A stretch of DNA of 64,000 nt from Inia geoffrensis (lineage: Eukaryota; Chordata; Mammalia; Artiodactyla; Iniidae): positions 152,534,237-152,598,236 of the forward strand of contig CM070899.1 of NCBI GenBank assembly GCA_036417435.1, in the 5' to 3' direction. The notes beneath the pieces are model-generated. The model was not told the origin of the DNA and did not search any database. It saw only the letters and a program-made list of their open reading frames with translations. Positions 12,441 to 24,360 of this stretch are shown in pieces (positions within the stretch are counted from its first letter, which is position 1; every line of letters starts with the position of its first letter). The position numbers were made by a program, and so were the translations under genes.

Positions 12441-13933
12441 GACCAGGTCATTTCTGAGGTCCACTTCAGCTCTAACATCCTGTGAGTCTTGTTAGAATGC
12501 TTGCAATGCAATTCTGTTCTTGGGAAATGGAATTTTTGGTTGGGGTGGAAGGGCTTAGGCAGGGAGAAGAGAAGCTGCCTCTGGGTGATGGACATCTTGG
12601 GCAGGGCAGGCAGGGACAGGTGTATCAGCCAGGGTTTGGAGAGGCTTCAAGGAAAGGTTCTGGGAGGGGTGGGAGCAGTGACGGCCCCCATAACATTGGG
12701 AACCAGGTGTGTTAGGCCCTGGACATAGAGGTAAAGGATATGACCCCAATTTTCGGGAGACTCACAGACTGGTGAGAAAACTCAGGATCCCAGCCTACTG
12801 TGGGAAGTGCTGCCATAGAGGAAGGGAGGAAGGGAAGGGCAGAGGACTCAGAGAAGGCATCCAGGAGGAAGGGCCCTGGAATAGGAGCTTGGGGATGAGG
12901 AGGAGTTCTCGGGCAGATTTATGTTTGGGGCCACTCAGGAGGAACAGCTCAAGCTCTGACACCAGTGACTGAAATGTACCCTGGGAAGTGGCTGGAGAGG
13001 TGGACACAGACCAGATGGGAATGGCTTCTGCACGCTGGAAGAAGAGTTTACTTACTGAAGGTGATGGGGATTTTGAACTGGGACGTCTCTGTGATCAGAT
13101 AAGTGTTTTACAGCAACGATTCTGGCAAAATATGCATTGGCAGGACTAAGACCAGATAGAGGAAAAGACAAGTGAAGCGCTTTGTTGTTTTGCCTGGGTC
13201 TGTTGGGGCACCTGTTTTCTTGTATACGGCTGAGAATCTCTTTGGGCTGTTCTTTGCTAATGATTAGAATGCCAGGTGCCTCATGAAATGAAGCATTGAC
13301 CACTGATTGACTCAGAACGTCTGTGACTTGGGATCACTTAGACCTATAAGAAGGCCTCAGATGTGTATTCAGGAGGGCAGTAGTATATATGTGGCAGAGA
13401 GTCTGCTTGTCTACTTTAGGACTTAATTTTATGTAGAAATCCAATAGTTCTAGATTAATTTGCCCAGCTGTTGTAGCCTAGCCTGTTCAAGGTCTCAGAG
13501 ACCCTTCAGGTTAGTTTAATTTTACATATTAAACCAAGGCCTGCCTAAGATCCTTACATAGGTAATTGGTGACAGCATAGGGGTGAAAGCTAGTTCTCCG
13601 TGGTTCACAATTTCTTATTCGTTTAGCTCTACTATTCCCAGTCTGGGGCTTCATTCTGGGTCCAGGAACATGGAACTCTTTTTTTCTGTTTCCTTTGATC
13701 CAGCTAAAGTTTCACTGAGCTCCCTTCTCTACTACCCATAGAAGCAGTGTCTCTCTCTGATCAGTGTTCCAGCCAGAGTCCAGATTGAAGTTCCTGCAAG
13801 TCATGGGAGTAGCAGCTTGCTCTTGTGCTTACTTGCTCATTCTCTCTTTCCCCTTGCCCAGTTTCCATTCCTGGTACAGAAGTTCTTCCACCTGGGAACA
13901 AACTCAAGTACTTTCTTAGGATCTGCTAAATAA

Positions 13934-13939
13934 TCTCTC

Positions 13940-14006
<67 letters not shown>
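13934..14006. repeat. (CT)n-(GT)n compound microsatellite
   Basis: CT dinucleotides run from about 13934 to 13970, with one GT-containing interruption, and switch directly to about 18 GT units ending at 14006. Confidence 0.95.
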
Positions 14007-14008
<2 letters not shown>

Positions 14009-14098
14009 CATACAGTTTGAGTTATTTTTTCTTTATTATCCCCTGGGATATTCCTTCTGAAATAGAAAGCTGGGGGAAATTTTATTTATCCATTTTTA

Positions 14099-14453
14099 TT
14101 TATTTATTTTTATAAATTTATTTTATTTTTGGCTGCATTGGGTCTTTGTTGCTGCACGCGGGGTTTTCTCTGGTTGTGGCGAGTGGGGGCTACTCTTCAT
14201 TGTGGTGCACGGGCTTCTCATGGCGGTGGTTTCTCTTGTTGTGGAGCACAGGCCCTACGTGTGCAGGCTTCAGTAGTTGTGGCACGCGGGCTCAGTAGTT
14301 GTGGCTCGCAGGCTCTAGAGCGTGGGCTCAGTAGTTGTGGCGCGTGGGATTAGTTGCTCCACAGCATGTGGGATCTTCCTGGACCAGGGCTCGAACCCGC
14401 GTCCCCTGCATTGGCAGGCAGATTCTTAACCACTGCGCCACCAGGGAAGCCCC
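14099..14453 (-). mobile_element. CHR-type SINE, antisense
   Basis: The element begins with AT-rich tail sequence and ends with the complement of the CHR head. A 16-base duplication, TATTTATCCATTTTTA, lies at 14083-14098 and 14454-14469. Confidence 0.93.
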
Positions 14454-14833
14454 TATTTATCCATTTTTAAGCTCTTAACATAACAATAATTGAACACAGT
14501 TTATGTCAATATCTATGCCATATTCAGTCATGTGGGGCAGTAGGGTAAAGAGTTCACCTACAGGTTGTAAAACATCCATACTCATCCTTCTTTCTAGTCC
14601 TCATCCAACAAGGTTGCAAATAAAAGGAAACAATTTTGTTGTCTCACAGCCCAGTGTTCCCTAAATCATGTGGTCTTTCATTTTCATCGTATAAATCTGT
14701 GATGTTATTTGTTTCCTTGTTTCATTAGACAGAATATACTGAATAGAGATCAGACTTTTCTTAAATTTGGAGTGTCTCTGCCCCCTTGATGTCCTGTTAT
14801 TGCTGAACTTAATATTATTAAGAAAAACAGGTG

Positions 14834-15045
14834 GGGCTTCCCTGGTGGCGCAGTGGTTGAGAGTCCGCCTGCCGATGCAGGGGACATGGGTTTGTGCCCC
14901 AGTCCAGGAAGATCCCACGTGCCGCGGAGCGGCTGGGCCCGTGAGCCATGGCCGCTGAGCCTGCGCATCTGGAGCCTGTGCTCCGCAACGGGAGAGGCCA
15001 CAACAGTGAGAGGCCCGCGTACCGCAAAAAAAAAAAGAAAGAAAA
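14834..15045 (+). mobile_element. CHR-2 SINE, sense
   Basis: This is a complete CHR-2 copy, 'ggcttccctggtggcgcagt' to 'aggcccgcgtaccgc' plus an A-rich tail. The 14-base duplication AAGAAAAACAGGTG lies at 14820-14833 and 15046-15059. Confidence 0.95.
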
Positions 15046-15507
15046 AAGAAAAACAGGTGATGTTAAACAAGTTTAATATTATTTGAAATTCAAAGGCTTC
15101 AATGATGAGGGAAAGAAAGCTCATGGATTTAGTGACAGTTTCTTGTTTTTAGTTTCTCAGAGCCTTTTAAAAAAAAATTCTAGATTTGAATAAGTGTGGA
15201 TGTTACTACATTTATATATTTTACCTTTAACAATATGAGTATATTTTCTGACTAATGGATTAAGTTGTTGTTGTTGGTTTTGGTCTATATCTTTTATTTA
15301 CTTCAAACTTCAAAAATTCTGCCCTCTGCTTTCTAGTGTTTGCGGTTTGATGAACAAACCTATACCTCAATTATGTTCCCCCTTTCCCCTAAATCTTCAT
15401 CTCTCTAGAATAAAATAGAGTTCTAATTTTTAGGCTCTTATTAGAAAGCTCTTCCATCTACTCAGTCTCATTTCTCAGGACCTTTTCCAACTCTGGTACA
15501 TCTTTCT

Positions 15508-15835
15508 CTTTTTTTTTTTTTTTTTTTTAAGAAGACGTTGGGGGTAAGAGTTTATTAATTAATTTATTTATTTTTGCTGTGTTGGGTCTTCGTTTCTGTG
15601 TGAGGGCTTTCTCTAGTTGTGGCAAACAGGGGCCACTCTTCATCACGGTGCACGGGCCTCTCACTATCACGGCCCCTCTTGTTGCAGAGCACAGGCTCCA
15701 GATGCGCAGGCTCAGTAGTTGTGGCTCACGGGCCTAGTTGCTCTGCGGCATGTGTGATCCTCCCAGACCAGGGCTCGAACCTGTGTCCCCTGCATTTGCA
15801 GGCAGATTCTCAACCACTGCACCACCAGGGAAACC
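15508..15835 (-). mobile_element. CHR-type SINE, antisense
   Basis: A long poly-T opens the element and the complement of the CHR head closes it. The duplications CTGGTACATCTTTCT (15493-15507) and CTGGTACGTCTTTCT (15836-15850) differ by one base, a C/T change expected of CpG decay. Confidence 0.93.
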
Positions 15836-16264
15836 CTGGTACGTCTTTCTTAAAGTGTGGGGAGCCAAAACTGCTCAGCACATCTCTCTGTGGACACTGA
15901 GTGGTTGTGAATAAGGGCAGGATCACAAGTTTTATTTTGTTTTCAGTGTCCTTTCTGATAATGCCCAGTGTTCTCTGGGCCTTTTGTGTTGAAACATGCA
16001 ACATGGTGTCTTAAGGGAACAGTCTAAGCTGATGCTTCTTTATTGAACAGTTTAGCTTAGAACCCATTATTCTAACTATAACCATATACATTCTAGTATA
16101 ATTGGAATTGCTTTTCCCTAAACGTTCCTTCACATTTGCTTTCACTAATGCTCCTTTGCCATAATTTCGCCTATTCATACAGCCTCCTTAGAACTTGTCT
16201 TTTAATTTCACATTTTCATTTCTGGAACAGCTTTTAGGCCATTTGCAGTCTTGAAGGTTTCATT

Positions 16265-16365
16265 TTATTGCTTCAACAAATATTTATTGACTGCCTAATG
16301 GAGAATGCAGTGGTGAACGAGACAGATAGGTCTCTTCCCTCACGAATCTTACAGCCTAATGTTTT
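16265..16365 (-). repeat. L2 3' fragment, antisense (short)
   Basis: 'caacaaatatttattgactg' and the following text are the complement of the L2 3' terminus. Confidence 0.45.
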
Positions 16366-17492
16366 TCTGCCAGATTATTGGTTCCCAAAGCATTGAGACC
16401 TCCTTTTCAAATTAATTTTTTCATGGACTTTCGTTCAGTAGTGGTGTTTTTAATGGCTGGTCATTGGGAACACATTTGTGGATATGAAGTTGGGTCCCCA
16501 GTGGGTTGGGAACTATCATTCTAGGCAATTTATGAAAGCATTGAGCTCCAGTCCAGAACTGGTCAATGGGTTAAAAAACACCGTCGTTCTTGGTTTCCCA
16601 TAAATGACAATCACATAAAGACAAACATACATGCAACATGGAATTCAGTTTGTTGTTTTTTTGGCGGAATTTTGGCATTAGAAATTCTGCCTAGTGGTTC
16701 TGCGGTAATCATATTGTTTTTATCCCCTCAAAGAATTCAAATAGGTTAATTAGGCCTGATGAGGCCCTTCTAAAATTAAGGTGTTCTTCCCTCCCCTCCC
16801 TCTCACCTAGTTGATATGTTTACTTAACTGTTTGGCAAAATTTCCTGGGCAGCTAGTAGACCGTGTAATAAATACTGGGTATTTATACTCACTTTAACTT
16901 TTTTTTTAGTTTCCAGATCTTCCCTGAATAGAAACTTACCCTGAGAGGATACAGCGTCAGTCTGCCAGTTCACCCCCAAGGGGGTTGTATGTATCATAGC
17001 ATGGTTCCACCTTCTCACCTTTGAGTGAAATTTGCTCTTGGCCTAGGGCTCAGAGTACCGGGGAGCCTGCCTTGCCTGTTGAGTAGGCCATTCTAGATCA
17101 CTGGGTGAGCTCACCATGCGTGGATCTAGCTTGTTCAGGTGCTTCAGGGTAAACCCTGCTGAGTGCTCTGCAGGGTGAGCCATGGTTCCTAGGCTGGTAT
17201 TTGTGGGCATGGGGCAGGGGCCATCACCTCTGTGTCCTGAGGACTGCCCCCAGGCAAGGTAGGCAGGCAGCCGTCTGTGGTTTGCTCTTTCCAACTTCGG
17301 CTGCTTGCAGCAAGCTGCAGACACTGGTGTATGCTGAGGCTTTTTATTTTGACTACACCTTTAATTTTAATTAAGTTCCTTCACCGATTTTTCTAGCTGG
17401 CAGTCCCTTGCTGAGTCATGCCAGATGTGCTTAAAGAGTTTTATAGTGATGATTTTTAGAGTCCTCTGTAAGAAGCTCCCCCAATTTTTTTT

Positions 17493-17803
17493 AATATAAA
17501 TTTATTTATTTTATTTATTTATCTTTGGCTGCGTTGGGTCTTCGTTGCTGCATGTGGGCTTTCTCTAGTTGCGTGAGTGGGGGCTGCTCTTCATTGTAGT
17601 GCGTGGGCTTTTCATTGCAGTGGCTTCTCTTGTTGTGGAGCTCAGGCTCTAGGCACGCGGGCTCTAGAGCACAGGCTCGGTAGTTGTGGCGCATGGGGCT
17701 TAGGTGCTCTGCGGCATGTGGGATCTTCCCGGACCAGGGCTTGAACCTGTGTCCCCTGCATTGGCAGGTGGGTTCTTAACCACTGCGCCACCAGGGAAGC
17801 CCC
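17493..17803 (-). mobile_element. CHR-type SINE, antisense
   Basis: The CHR pattern is clear ('ggctgcgttgggtcttcgtt' to 'actgcgccaccagggaagcc'). The flanking duplication is in T-rich sequence and less certain, so the left end is approximate. Confidence 0.9.
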
Positions 17804-17849
17804 AAGTGCCTCAAATTTTTTTGGCCTGCCTAATTTCTTCTTTTCATAG

Positions 17850-18760
17850 GTTAAAAATATAATTTAATAAAATTACTTAAGTAATAAAATTTGAAATAAA
17901 TCGTTTGAATAAATAATTTGAAAATGTAGATAAAAAGGAAAGAAAATAATTTCATTATCTGTTGAGATATTTTTGACATTTTAGAGTATTCCTCTAGGCT
18001 TTTTCATAAGAACTATGTATAGTAAAAAAAATTTTTTTGTTTTAAATAGAGTACTGTGTGTACACTTCAGTATCTTTTTTCTTCATTTTAGGAGCATTTC
18101 TCATAGTCTTAAATATTGATCTATAATGATGCCTAGTATTTAATTGTGTAAATAGACCATAATTTATTGAACCAACTTCCTTTGTTGGGACTTTAGGTTG
18201 TGTCTCATTTTTTATTTATAATAAAATAATTTTGTTATAAATAATTCTGTAATGATTATTTTTGTCACATGCATCTCTATTTCCTTAGGATAAATATATG
18301 GAAGTGGAATTATTGAGCCTTATGTATGTATTGCTAAATTGCTCTTTAGATAGGTTGTATCAATTTCTATTACTTTCAAAATGCTTATTTTGCTACATCT
18401 CTGCCAGCACTGGGGATTATTAGTTTTTGAAAACTTTGGTCAATTTAATAAGCCAAAAATGTTTCTCATTATTTTAATTTGTGTTTCTCTAATTTTTTGT
18501 GAGGTTGCAACTTTTGTTATGTATGAATTGTCCATTTGTGGTTGTTCTTTTTTTAAGTGCCTGCTCATCACTTTTGCTTATTTTTCTAATATGTTGATTA
18601 TCTTTTACTAACTACTTTTTAAGGGCCTTTTACATATTAATAAAGATATTAATGATAGTAATTATTATACGTTGCAAATATTCCTTTTGGTTGTTTGCTT
18701 TTTAATTGTGTGTTGGCAGGTTTTTGATGAATAGAACTTTTTATTGGTAGTCTTTTTCTT
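17850..18760. repeat. AT-rich region with old L1-like remnants
   Basis: 'aggataaatatatggaagtg' and 'aaatgcttattttgctacat' resemble decayed L1 ORF2/3' sequence. The region is about 70% A+T and has no coding signal. Family assignment and limits are uncertain. Confidence 0.4.
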
Positions 18761-18783
18761 TGCAGTTTCTCCTTTGCTTTTTT

Positions 18784-19354
18784 TTTCTACTTTTTTTTTT
18801 TTTTTTTTGGCTGCATTGGGTTTTCTTTGCTGCGCGCTGGCTTTCTCTAGTTGCAGTGAGCAGGGCCTACTCTTTGGTGCGTGGGCTTCTTACTGCAGCG
18901 GCTTCTATTATTGCTGAGCATGGGCTCTAGGTGCACGGGCTTCAGTAGTTGTGGCGCACGAGCTTAGTTGCGCCACGGCATGTGGGATTTTCCCGGACCT
19001 GGGATCGAACCTGTGTCCCCTGCATTGGCAGGCGGATTCTTTTTTTTTTTTTTTTTTAACATCTTCATTGGAGTATAATTACTTGACATTGTTGTGTTAG
19101 TTTCTGCTGTATAACAAAGTGAATCAGCTATACGTATGCATATATCCCCATATCCCCTCCCTCTTGCATCTCCCTCCCACCCTCCCTATCCCACCCCTCT
19201 AGGTGGTCACAAAGCACCGAGCTGGTCTCACTGTGCTATGTGGTTGCTTCCCGCTAGCTATCTATTTGACATTTGGTAGTGTATATATGTCAATGCCACT
19301 CTCTCACTTCGTTGGCAGGCAGATTCTTAATCACTGAGCCACCAAGGAAGTCCC
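18784..19354 (-). mobile_element. CHR-type SINE split by an L1 insertion
   Basis: The SINE occupies 18784-19041 and resumes at 19329, ending near 19354. Its own duplication, TCTCCTTTGCTTTTTT, is at 18768-18783 and 19355-19370, proving that the two pieces were one element. The break is inside 'gcggattctt/aatcactg', where an L1 3' end was inserted later. Confidence 0.93.
19042..19311 (-). mobile_element. 5'-truncated L1 3' end, nested inside a SINE
   Basis: About 270 bases of cetartiodactyl L1 3'-UTR on the minus strand: a poly-T run, then 'cattggagtataattacttg', 'gtgaatcagctatacgtatg' and 'ggtggtcacaaagcaccgag'. The 17-base duplications at 19025-19041 and 19312-19328 match 16/17 and are themselves SINE sequence. 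The insertion point follows ATTCTT and precedes AA, a good L1 endonuclease site. Confidence 0.92.
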
Positions 19355-19480
19355 TCTCCTTTGCTTTTTTAACAGGGTACATTTTGATTAATTTCTACTT
19401 TCTACTTATAAACAATGTGATACTTACTTTAGAGCAGAGTTTAAAGAAATACAGACACTTGGGCACACTGTGAGTCTTTT

Positions 19481-19616
19481 TTTAAAAAATATTTATTTGG
19501 GTGCACCAGGTCTTAGTTGCAGCGTGCAGGATCTAGTTCCCTGATCAGGGATCGAACCCGGGCCCCCTGCATTGGGAGTGCGGAGTCTTAACCACTGGAC
19601 CACCAAGAAAGTCCCC
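19481..19616 (-). mobile_element. Short CHR-1-like SINE, antisense
   Basis: The complement of the short SINE form ('gatcagggatcgaacccggg' to 'ccactggaccaccaagaaag'). Duplications CACTGTGAGTCTTTT (19466-19480) and CACTGTAAGTCTTTT (19617-19631) differ by one base. Confidence 0.9.
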
Positions 19617-20138
19617 CACTGTAAGTCTTTTAACAGTTATTGATTGCTGCTGATTTTGGTTGTCCTTACTAGGGCTAAATAGAAAACAGGATTTGATCTT
19701 TGGCTTTTAAAAGTATCAGTCTTGGTATTTAAAATTCAAAGGTTATAAAAGTTTTTCCTGCTGCTGATGTTGAGCTGCCACACCATTAATTAGCTCTGAT
19801 TTTCCTAGCAAAAGATACCTTTTGCTCTGACCTCTGACCATTCTTGGCCAATCCCTGAGATTTCTCTGTGTGGCGAACATCATTACTTTCATGTTGTATC
19901 TCTCTGCTTCAAGCCTCTGTGACTTGGAGTTAAACAGTAGTAGGCTTCTCGATAATCCTTGCACACATTGCCAACTACTACCTCTCCTCCCCCACAGGCT
20001 TTTCCCAGCACCTTAAGAAGACTAATCTATTCCACCCTTCTCCCTTAATCTTCTTTTCCTAGACTGAAGGGGGGTGGGGGGGAGTTGGAGATAAGCTTAT
20101 AAAGCAAATACCACATAGGTGTTTCCTTATAGTTGGGA

Positions 20139-20378
20139 TCAGCCTGCAAAGTAGTTCACTTGGTATTGGGATGCTGATTGCTTCCACTGATATCCAGTAT
20201 ATTCCCCTCGCTTATGGGCTCCAACAGTTTTATTCCGCCAAACAATCATTTGTTGTCCAGAAACTTTACATCTCATTTCAGCGAGATATTCTGCCCACTC
20301 ATATTTAGTTAACTGGTATTTCACTTTATTAGTATCTACCGCAATTAGATATCTTCCCATTGGGGCGGTCTGTTTCAT
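20139..20378 (-). other. Unidentified antisense ORF, 79 codons
   Basis: An uninterrupted minus-strand frame from ATG at 20378 to a stop at 20139. Its residue mix looks protein-like (rich in K, Y, W, Q; not repetitive) and it does not fall in a recognised SINE or L1. I do not recognise the product, see no motif, and see no splice or promoter context for it. It could be a decayed fragment of a mobile element or retrocopy, or chance. It lies antisense within the presumed ZNF592 intron. Confidence 0.15.
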
Positions 20379-20529
20379 TTTCCGTGAGAACTCTTAAGAA
20401 GGCAGATGTGTTTTTTTGGGGCTTTGTGGGGTGGGACAAGAAACCAAACCTGCAAGCCTGTTGATCCCATGGGATGGCAATAGATATATCTCTGCCAGCT
20501 GCTCCCCTGTGGTTCTAATTTTTGTTCTT

Positions 20530-21060
20530 TTCTTTATTTTCCCTTTTTAAAATTATAAAGGTGGTCTACCAGCACACACACACAAAAGTTGTGAAAAATT
20601 AACACACCAGTGATCCCACCACCCTGCATAAATTACTTTTCTCTTTTAATCTTGGCTCAAATGCATACTTAGTTTTACACTGTCATAGTTTGACAACATT
20701 TTTGTATGTGTTTTTTATTTTAATCTTAACACTGTAAGTAAGTTTTCATGTTCCTACATAGATTTCATAATGGGGATTTTTAATAACTACATAATAGTCT
20801 ATTGGTTCCTTAACCATTCCCTGTCCTTGGACATTTAGATTCTTTGTGTGTATGTGGGTGTCTCCTTTTTGTGTTGTTTTAATAATGCTGTACATTTTTG
20901 CATATAGCTTTTGGGAATTTTTGTTCTTAGGATAAATTTCTGGCAGTGGGGTTCCTGGACCCAAGGATTTGCCCCTGATCTGGTTCTGTGCAGCTACTAT
21001 ACTGCTTTCTAAAAGAGTTGTCAATCTGCATCCACAAAGGCTTTCAGTACAAACATGGTG
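20530..21060. repeat. Old L1-like remnants
   Basis: 'gtgatcccaccaccctgcat' and 'ggataaatttctggcagtgg' resemble old L1M 3' sequence on the complementary strand. Highly decayed, with uncertain limits. Confidence 0.4.
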
Positions 21061-22116
21061 TAGGAAATACTTAAGCAAATAAGGCTCTGGGATGCTGAAG
21101 CAGATGCAGGATTTATGGGCTGAACAAGGGAGATAGTGGGGTTTTTTCTTCCTCTTTCCAGCAGGTTTGAGCCAGGCAGCTTCATGTCTTGTCTAACTGT
21201 GAGTATTTTAGTAACTTCCTAAGGGAAAGCCTCTTTCATAGGGCCTTGGGTTTCTTCCTTTGCAGTAGTTTTTGTAGCTCTGCTTCTACAGATCATGAAG
21301 GAAACAGGTGGATTTTCCTTCCTTTGTGTATTAAGTTAAAATTTAGGGCTTCTCTAAAACTATTCTCTGGCCAGTTTGATAACTGTGTGTTTCTTTGAGA
21401 GTCACCCTGTCCCTCAGGTTTAGTGATCCATTCACCAACCAATAACAGATTTGGGGTGAAAATTAAGGAATCAAGCAGACACTGACTAGAGAAAAAAATA
21501 CCTAGGGGATGGCATAATCTGCTAGAGTTTGTTTAATCCTGGCAGTGGTAAATCATTTTGGATATGCTTGGATTAATGCAGCAAAAAACCAAGTTATACA
21601 AAGTTAATGATTAATTACTAAGAGTAAATTAGCAGAAGTTATAGCCAAGTCTCATATGAAGCAGAGGTTTTCTAAAGAATGGAGGTGCTGAGCCATGCTT
21701 TTTTTTTTTTAAAGGGCTGAGTGATTGGTTTTTTGCTAATGCTTATGGTCATGGAGTGATGATATTCTCTGAGAAACTGAGGGAGTGTGGTGTGAGTGTA
21801 CCCTCTTTTTGGCTCTGCAACCAACCAGGAATTTCAAGGTATTAATGTGTAGAGCCTGCCAGGCAGGCTTGTCACTATATACTAACTTTTCTTTCCACTC
21901 TTCCCCCAATGTCCCCAGCATTTTGGAAACCTGTTGGGGTAAAACTGAGGTGTGTGACTTCCCATAGCGTGGGGATTTGTGCATGTGCGTGCTGGCTGCA
22001 TGTGTGTTAGCAAGATGGGTTTGTGATGAAGATGATGCTGGACAGAGCCCAGTGGGATCCTGGTGATCACTGATTCTGTTCTCTGTTTCTGTTACAGCCC
22101 TTGCCAGCATCCAGCC

Positions 22117-24360
22117 ATGGGGGATATGAAAACTCCAGATTTTGATGACCTTCTGGCTGCCTTTGACATCCCAGACCCCACCAGCCTTGATGCCAAGGAG
22201 GCCATCCAGACCCCCAGTGAGGAGAATGAGAGTCCCCTCAAACCTCCAGGCATGTGTATGGATGAGAATGTGTCCTTGTCTCACTCAGGATCAGCCTCAG
22301 ATGTGCCAGCCGTGAGTGTCATCGTCAAGAACACCAGCCGCCAGGAGTCATTTGAAGCGGAGAAAGACCACGTCGCTCCCAGCCTCCTACACAATGGATT
22401 CCGGGGCTCGGACCTACCTCCAGATCCCCACAACCTAGGCCACAACTGTGGGAAGTTTGATTCCACTTTCATGAATGGAGATAGTACCAGGAGTTTCCCC
22501 GGCAAGCTGGAACCTTCCAAGTCAGAGCCCTTACCAACTTTTAACCAGTTCAGTCCAATCTCCAGCCCCGAACCCGAGGATGCCATCAAAGATAATGGGT
22601 TTGGGATAAAGCCCAAGCACTCTGACAGTTATTTCCCACCCCCTCCTGGGTGTGAGTCTGTGGGGGGCCCGGTCCTGGAGGCTCTGACTAAGTTTCCAGT
22701 CCCAGAGCTGCATATGTTTGATCACTTTTGTAAGAAAGAGCCTAAGCTAGAACCCCTGCCCCTGGGGAGTCCGCAGGAGCACGAGCAAGGTGGGCAGAAG
22801 GCAATGGAACCTCACAAGGAGCTGGATACCAGTCGATTCTTTGGGGAAGCTTTGGAGTTCAACAGCCACCCCGGCCACAGTATCGGAGAGCCTAAGGGGC
22901 TTGCCTCGGAGCTAGGTACCTGCTCATCAGTGCCCCCTAGGCAGCGTCTTAAGCCAGCTCATTCCAAGCTGTCCTCTTGTGTTGCAGCCTTGGTGGCCCT
23001 GCAGGCTAAACGAGTGGCCAGTGTCACCAAGGAGGATCAGCCTACCCACACAAAGGATCCCTCAGGGCCCACAAAAGAGGGCTCCAAAGGCAGCCCCAAA
23101 ATGCCCAAGTCACCAAAGAGTCCCCGGAGCCCTCTGGAGGCCACTAGAAAAAGTATCAAGCCATCAGACAGCCCTCGGAGCATCTGCAGTGACAGCAGCA
23201 GCAAAGGCTCCCCTTCTGTGGCTGCCAGCTCCCCACCAGCAATTCCCAAAGTCAGAATCAAAACCATTAAGACATCATCAGGGGAAATCAAACGGACTGT
23301 CACAAGGATCCTGCCAGACCCTGACGATCCCAGTAAGTCCCCTGCTGGGTCACCTCTAGGATGCGCCATTGCTGAGGCCCCGAGCGAGGTGCAAGAGGAT
23401 GAGGTCACTGCCCTTTCTGGGGCGGAGCACTTTCTTGAGGTGGGCACAAATCCAGGGAGCCCCCAGGGTGACAGGAAAGGGGATGAGAGCGTGACAAAAG
23501 CCAGTGAATCTTCAACTTCCTGCTGCAGCTCTGGGTCCCGGGGCCCAAAGGGGGCTGCCTCGGGCTCACAGATAGGCAAGAAGCAGCAGCAGAGCACAGC
23601 ACTGCAGGCATCTACCCTGGCCCCTGCCAACCTCCTGCCCAAAGCCGTGCACCTGGCCAACCTGAATCTGGTCCCCCACAGTGTGGCCGCGTCCGTGACG
23701 GCCAAGTCCTCAGCACAGAGGCGGAACCAGCCACAGCTCACGCAGATGTCGGTGCCCCTGGTCCACCAGGTGAAAAAGGCTGCCCCACTGGTTGTGGAGG
23801 TCTTCAACAAGGTCCTCCACAGCTCTAACCCCGTGCCCCTCTACGCGCCAAATCTCAGCCCGCCTGCGGACAGCAGGATCCACGTGCCGGCCAGTGGGTA
23901 CTGCTGCCTGGAGTGTGGGGATGCGTTTGCCTTAGAGAAGAGCCTGAGCCAGCACTATGGCCGGCGGAGCGTCCACATCGAGGTGCTGTGCACGCTGTGC
24001 TCCCAGACGCTGCTCTTCTTCAACAAGTGCAGCCTGCTCCGGCATGCCCGTGACCACAAGAGCAAGGGTCTCGTCATGCAGTGCTCTCAGCTGCTTGTGA
24101 AGCCCATCTCTGCGGACCAAATGTTCGTGTCGGCCCCCGCGAACTCCATGGCACCAGCAACCCCGGCTCCCCCCTCCTCCCCCAAACATGGCCTCGCTTC
24201 AAGCAGTGCCAGCCCCCCACTTCCAGCTTTGCCGCTCTACCCAGACCCTGTGAGGCTCATCCGGCACAGTATCAAGTGTCTCGAATGTCACAAGCAGATG
24301 CGAGACTACATGGCTATGGCTGCACATTTCCAGAGGATGACGGAGGAAACCGAGGGGCTG
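22117..24360 (+). CDS. ZNF592: ZNF592 coding exon 1 (residues 1-748)
   Basis: The exon begins at 22098 after a TTACAG acceptor. The start is the ATG at 22117 in a strong context (GCCATGG). An in-frame ATG at 22063 lies before the acceptor and is intronic. The N-terminus [20 protein letters not shown] is the signature shared by ZNF592, ZNF687 and ZNF532. Residues about 20-590 are low-complexity and probably disordered, rich in Ser, Pro and Lys, with SP-type repeats near 335-375 (KSPKSPRSP), possible proline-directed phosphorylation sites. Fingers lie at residues 597-620 (C597, C600, H613, H620) and 625-647 (C625, C628, H643, H647). A third at 721-737 (C721, C724, H737) lacks an obvious fourth ligand. 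The exon ends at a CTG|GTAAGC donor in phase 0. A 257-codon antisense ORF over 23037-23810 is a shadow. Confidence 0.97.

Larger units (their letters stand above)
1..22097 (+). other. ZNF592: Probable 5' intron(s) of ZNF592; no supported coding exon
   Basis: No open reading frame here looks like a conserved protein, and there is no CpG-island promoter. The right end is a good splice acceptor (pyrimidine run then AG at 22096-22097) leading into the first coding exon of ZNF592. In human the non-coding 5' exons of ZNF592 lie tens of kilobases before the coding start, so this stretch is best read as intron; that is inference from the known locus. It holds the repeats listed separately (L1, L2, MIR, MER5-like, SINEs, simple repeats). 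In the remaining stretches, for example 1-1690, 3500-4600, 6000-7600, 12480-13920 and 21060-22097, I see only unremarkable intron sequence. One or two non-coding 5'-UTR exons may lie here unseen. Confidence 0.7.

Noticed and set aside
22063..22116. In-frame upstream ATG that would extend ZNF592 by 18 residues
   Set aside because: It lies before a clear acceptor (AG at 22096-22097), so it is intronic; the ATG at 22117 begins the conserved N-terminus.
21736..22284. 182-codon antisense ORF across the intron/exon boundary
   Set aside because: It spans a splice acceptor and the ZNF592 start with low-complexity composition (His/Thr-rich) and no recognisable domain.
23037..23810. 257-codon antisense ORF over the first ZNF592 coding exon
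   Set aside because: It mirrors a GC-rich, well-conserved sense coding exon; such shadows are expected and it has no family resemblance or signals of its own.
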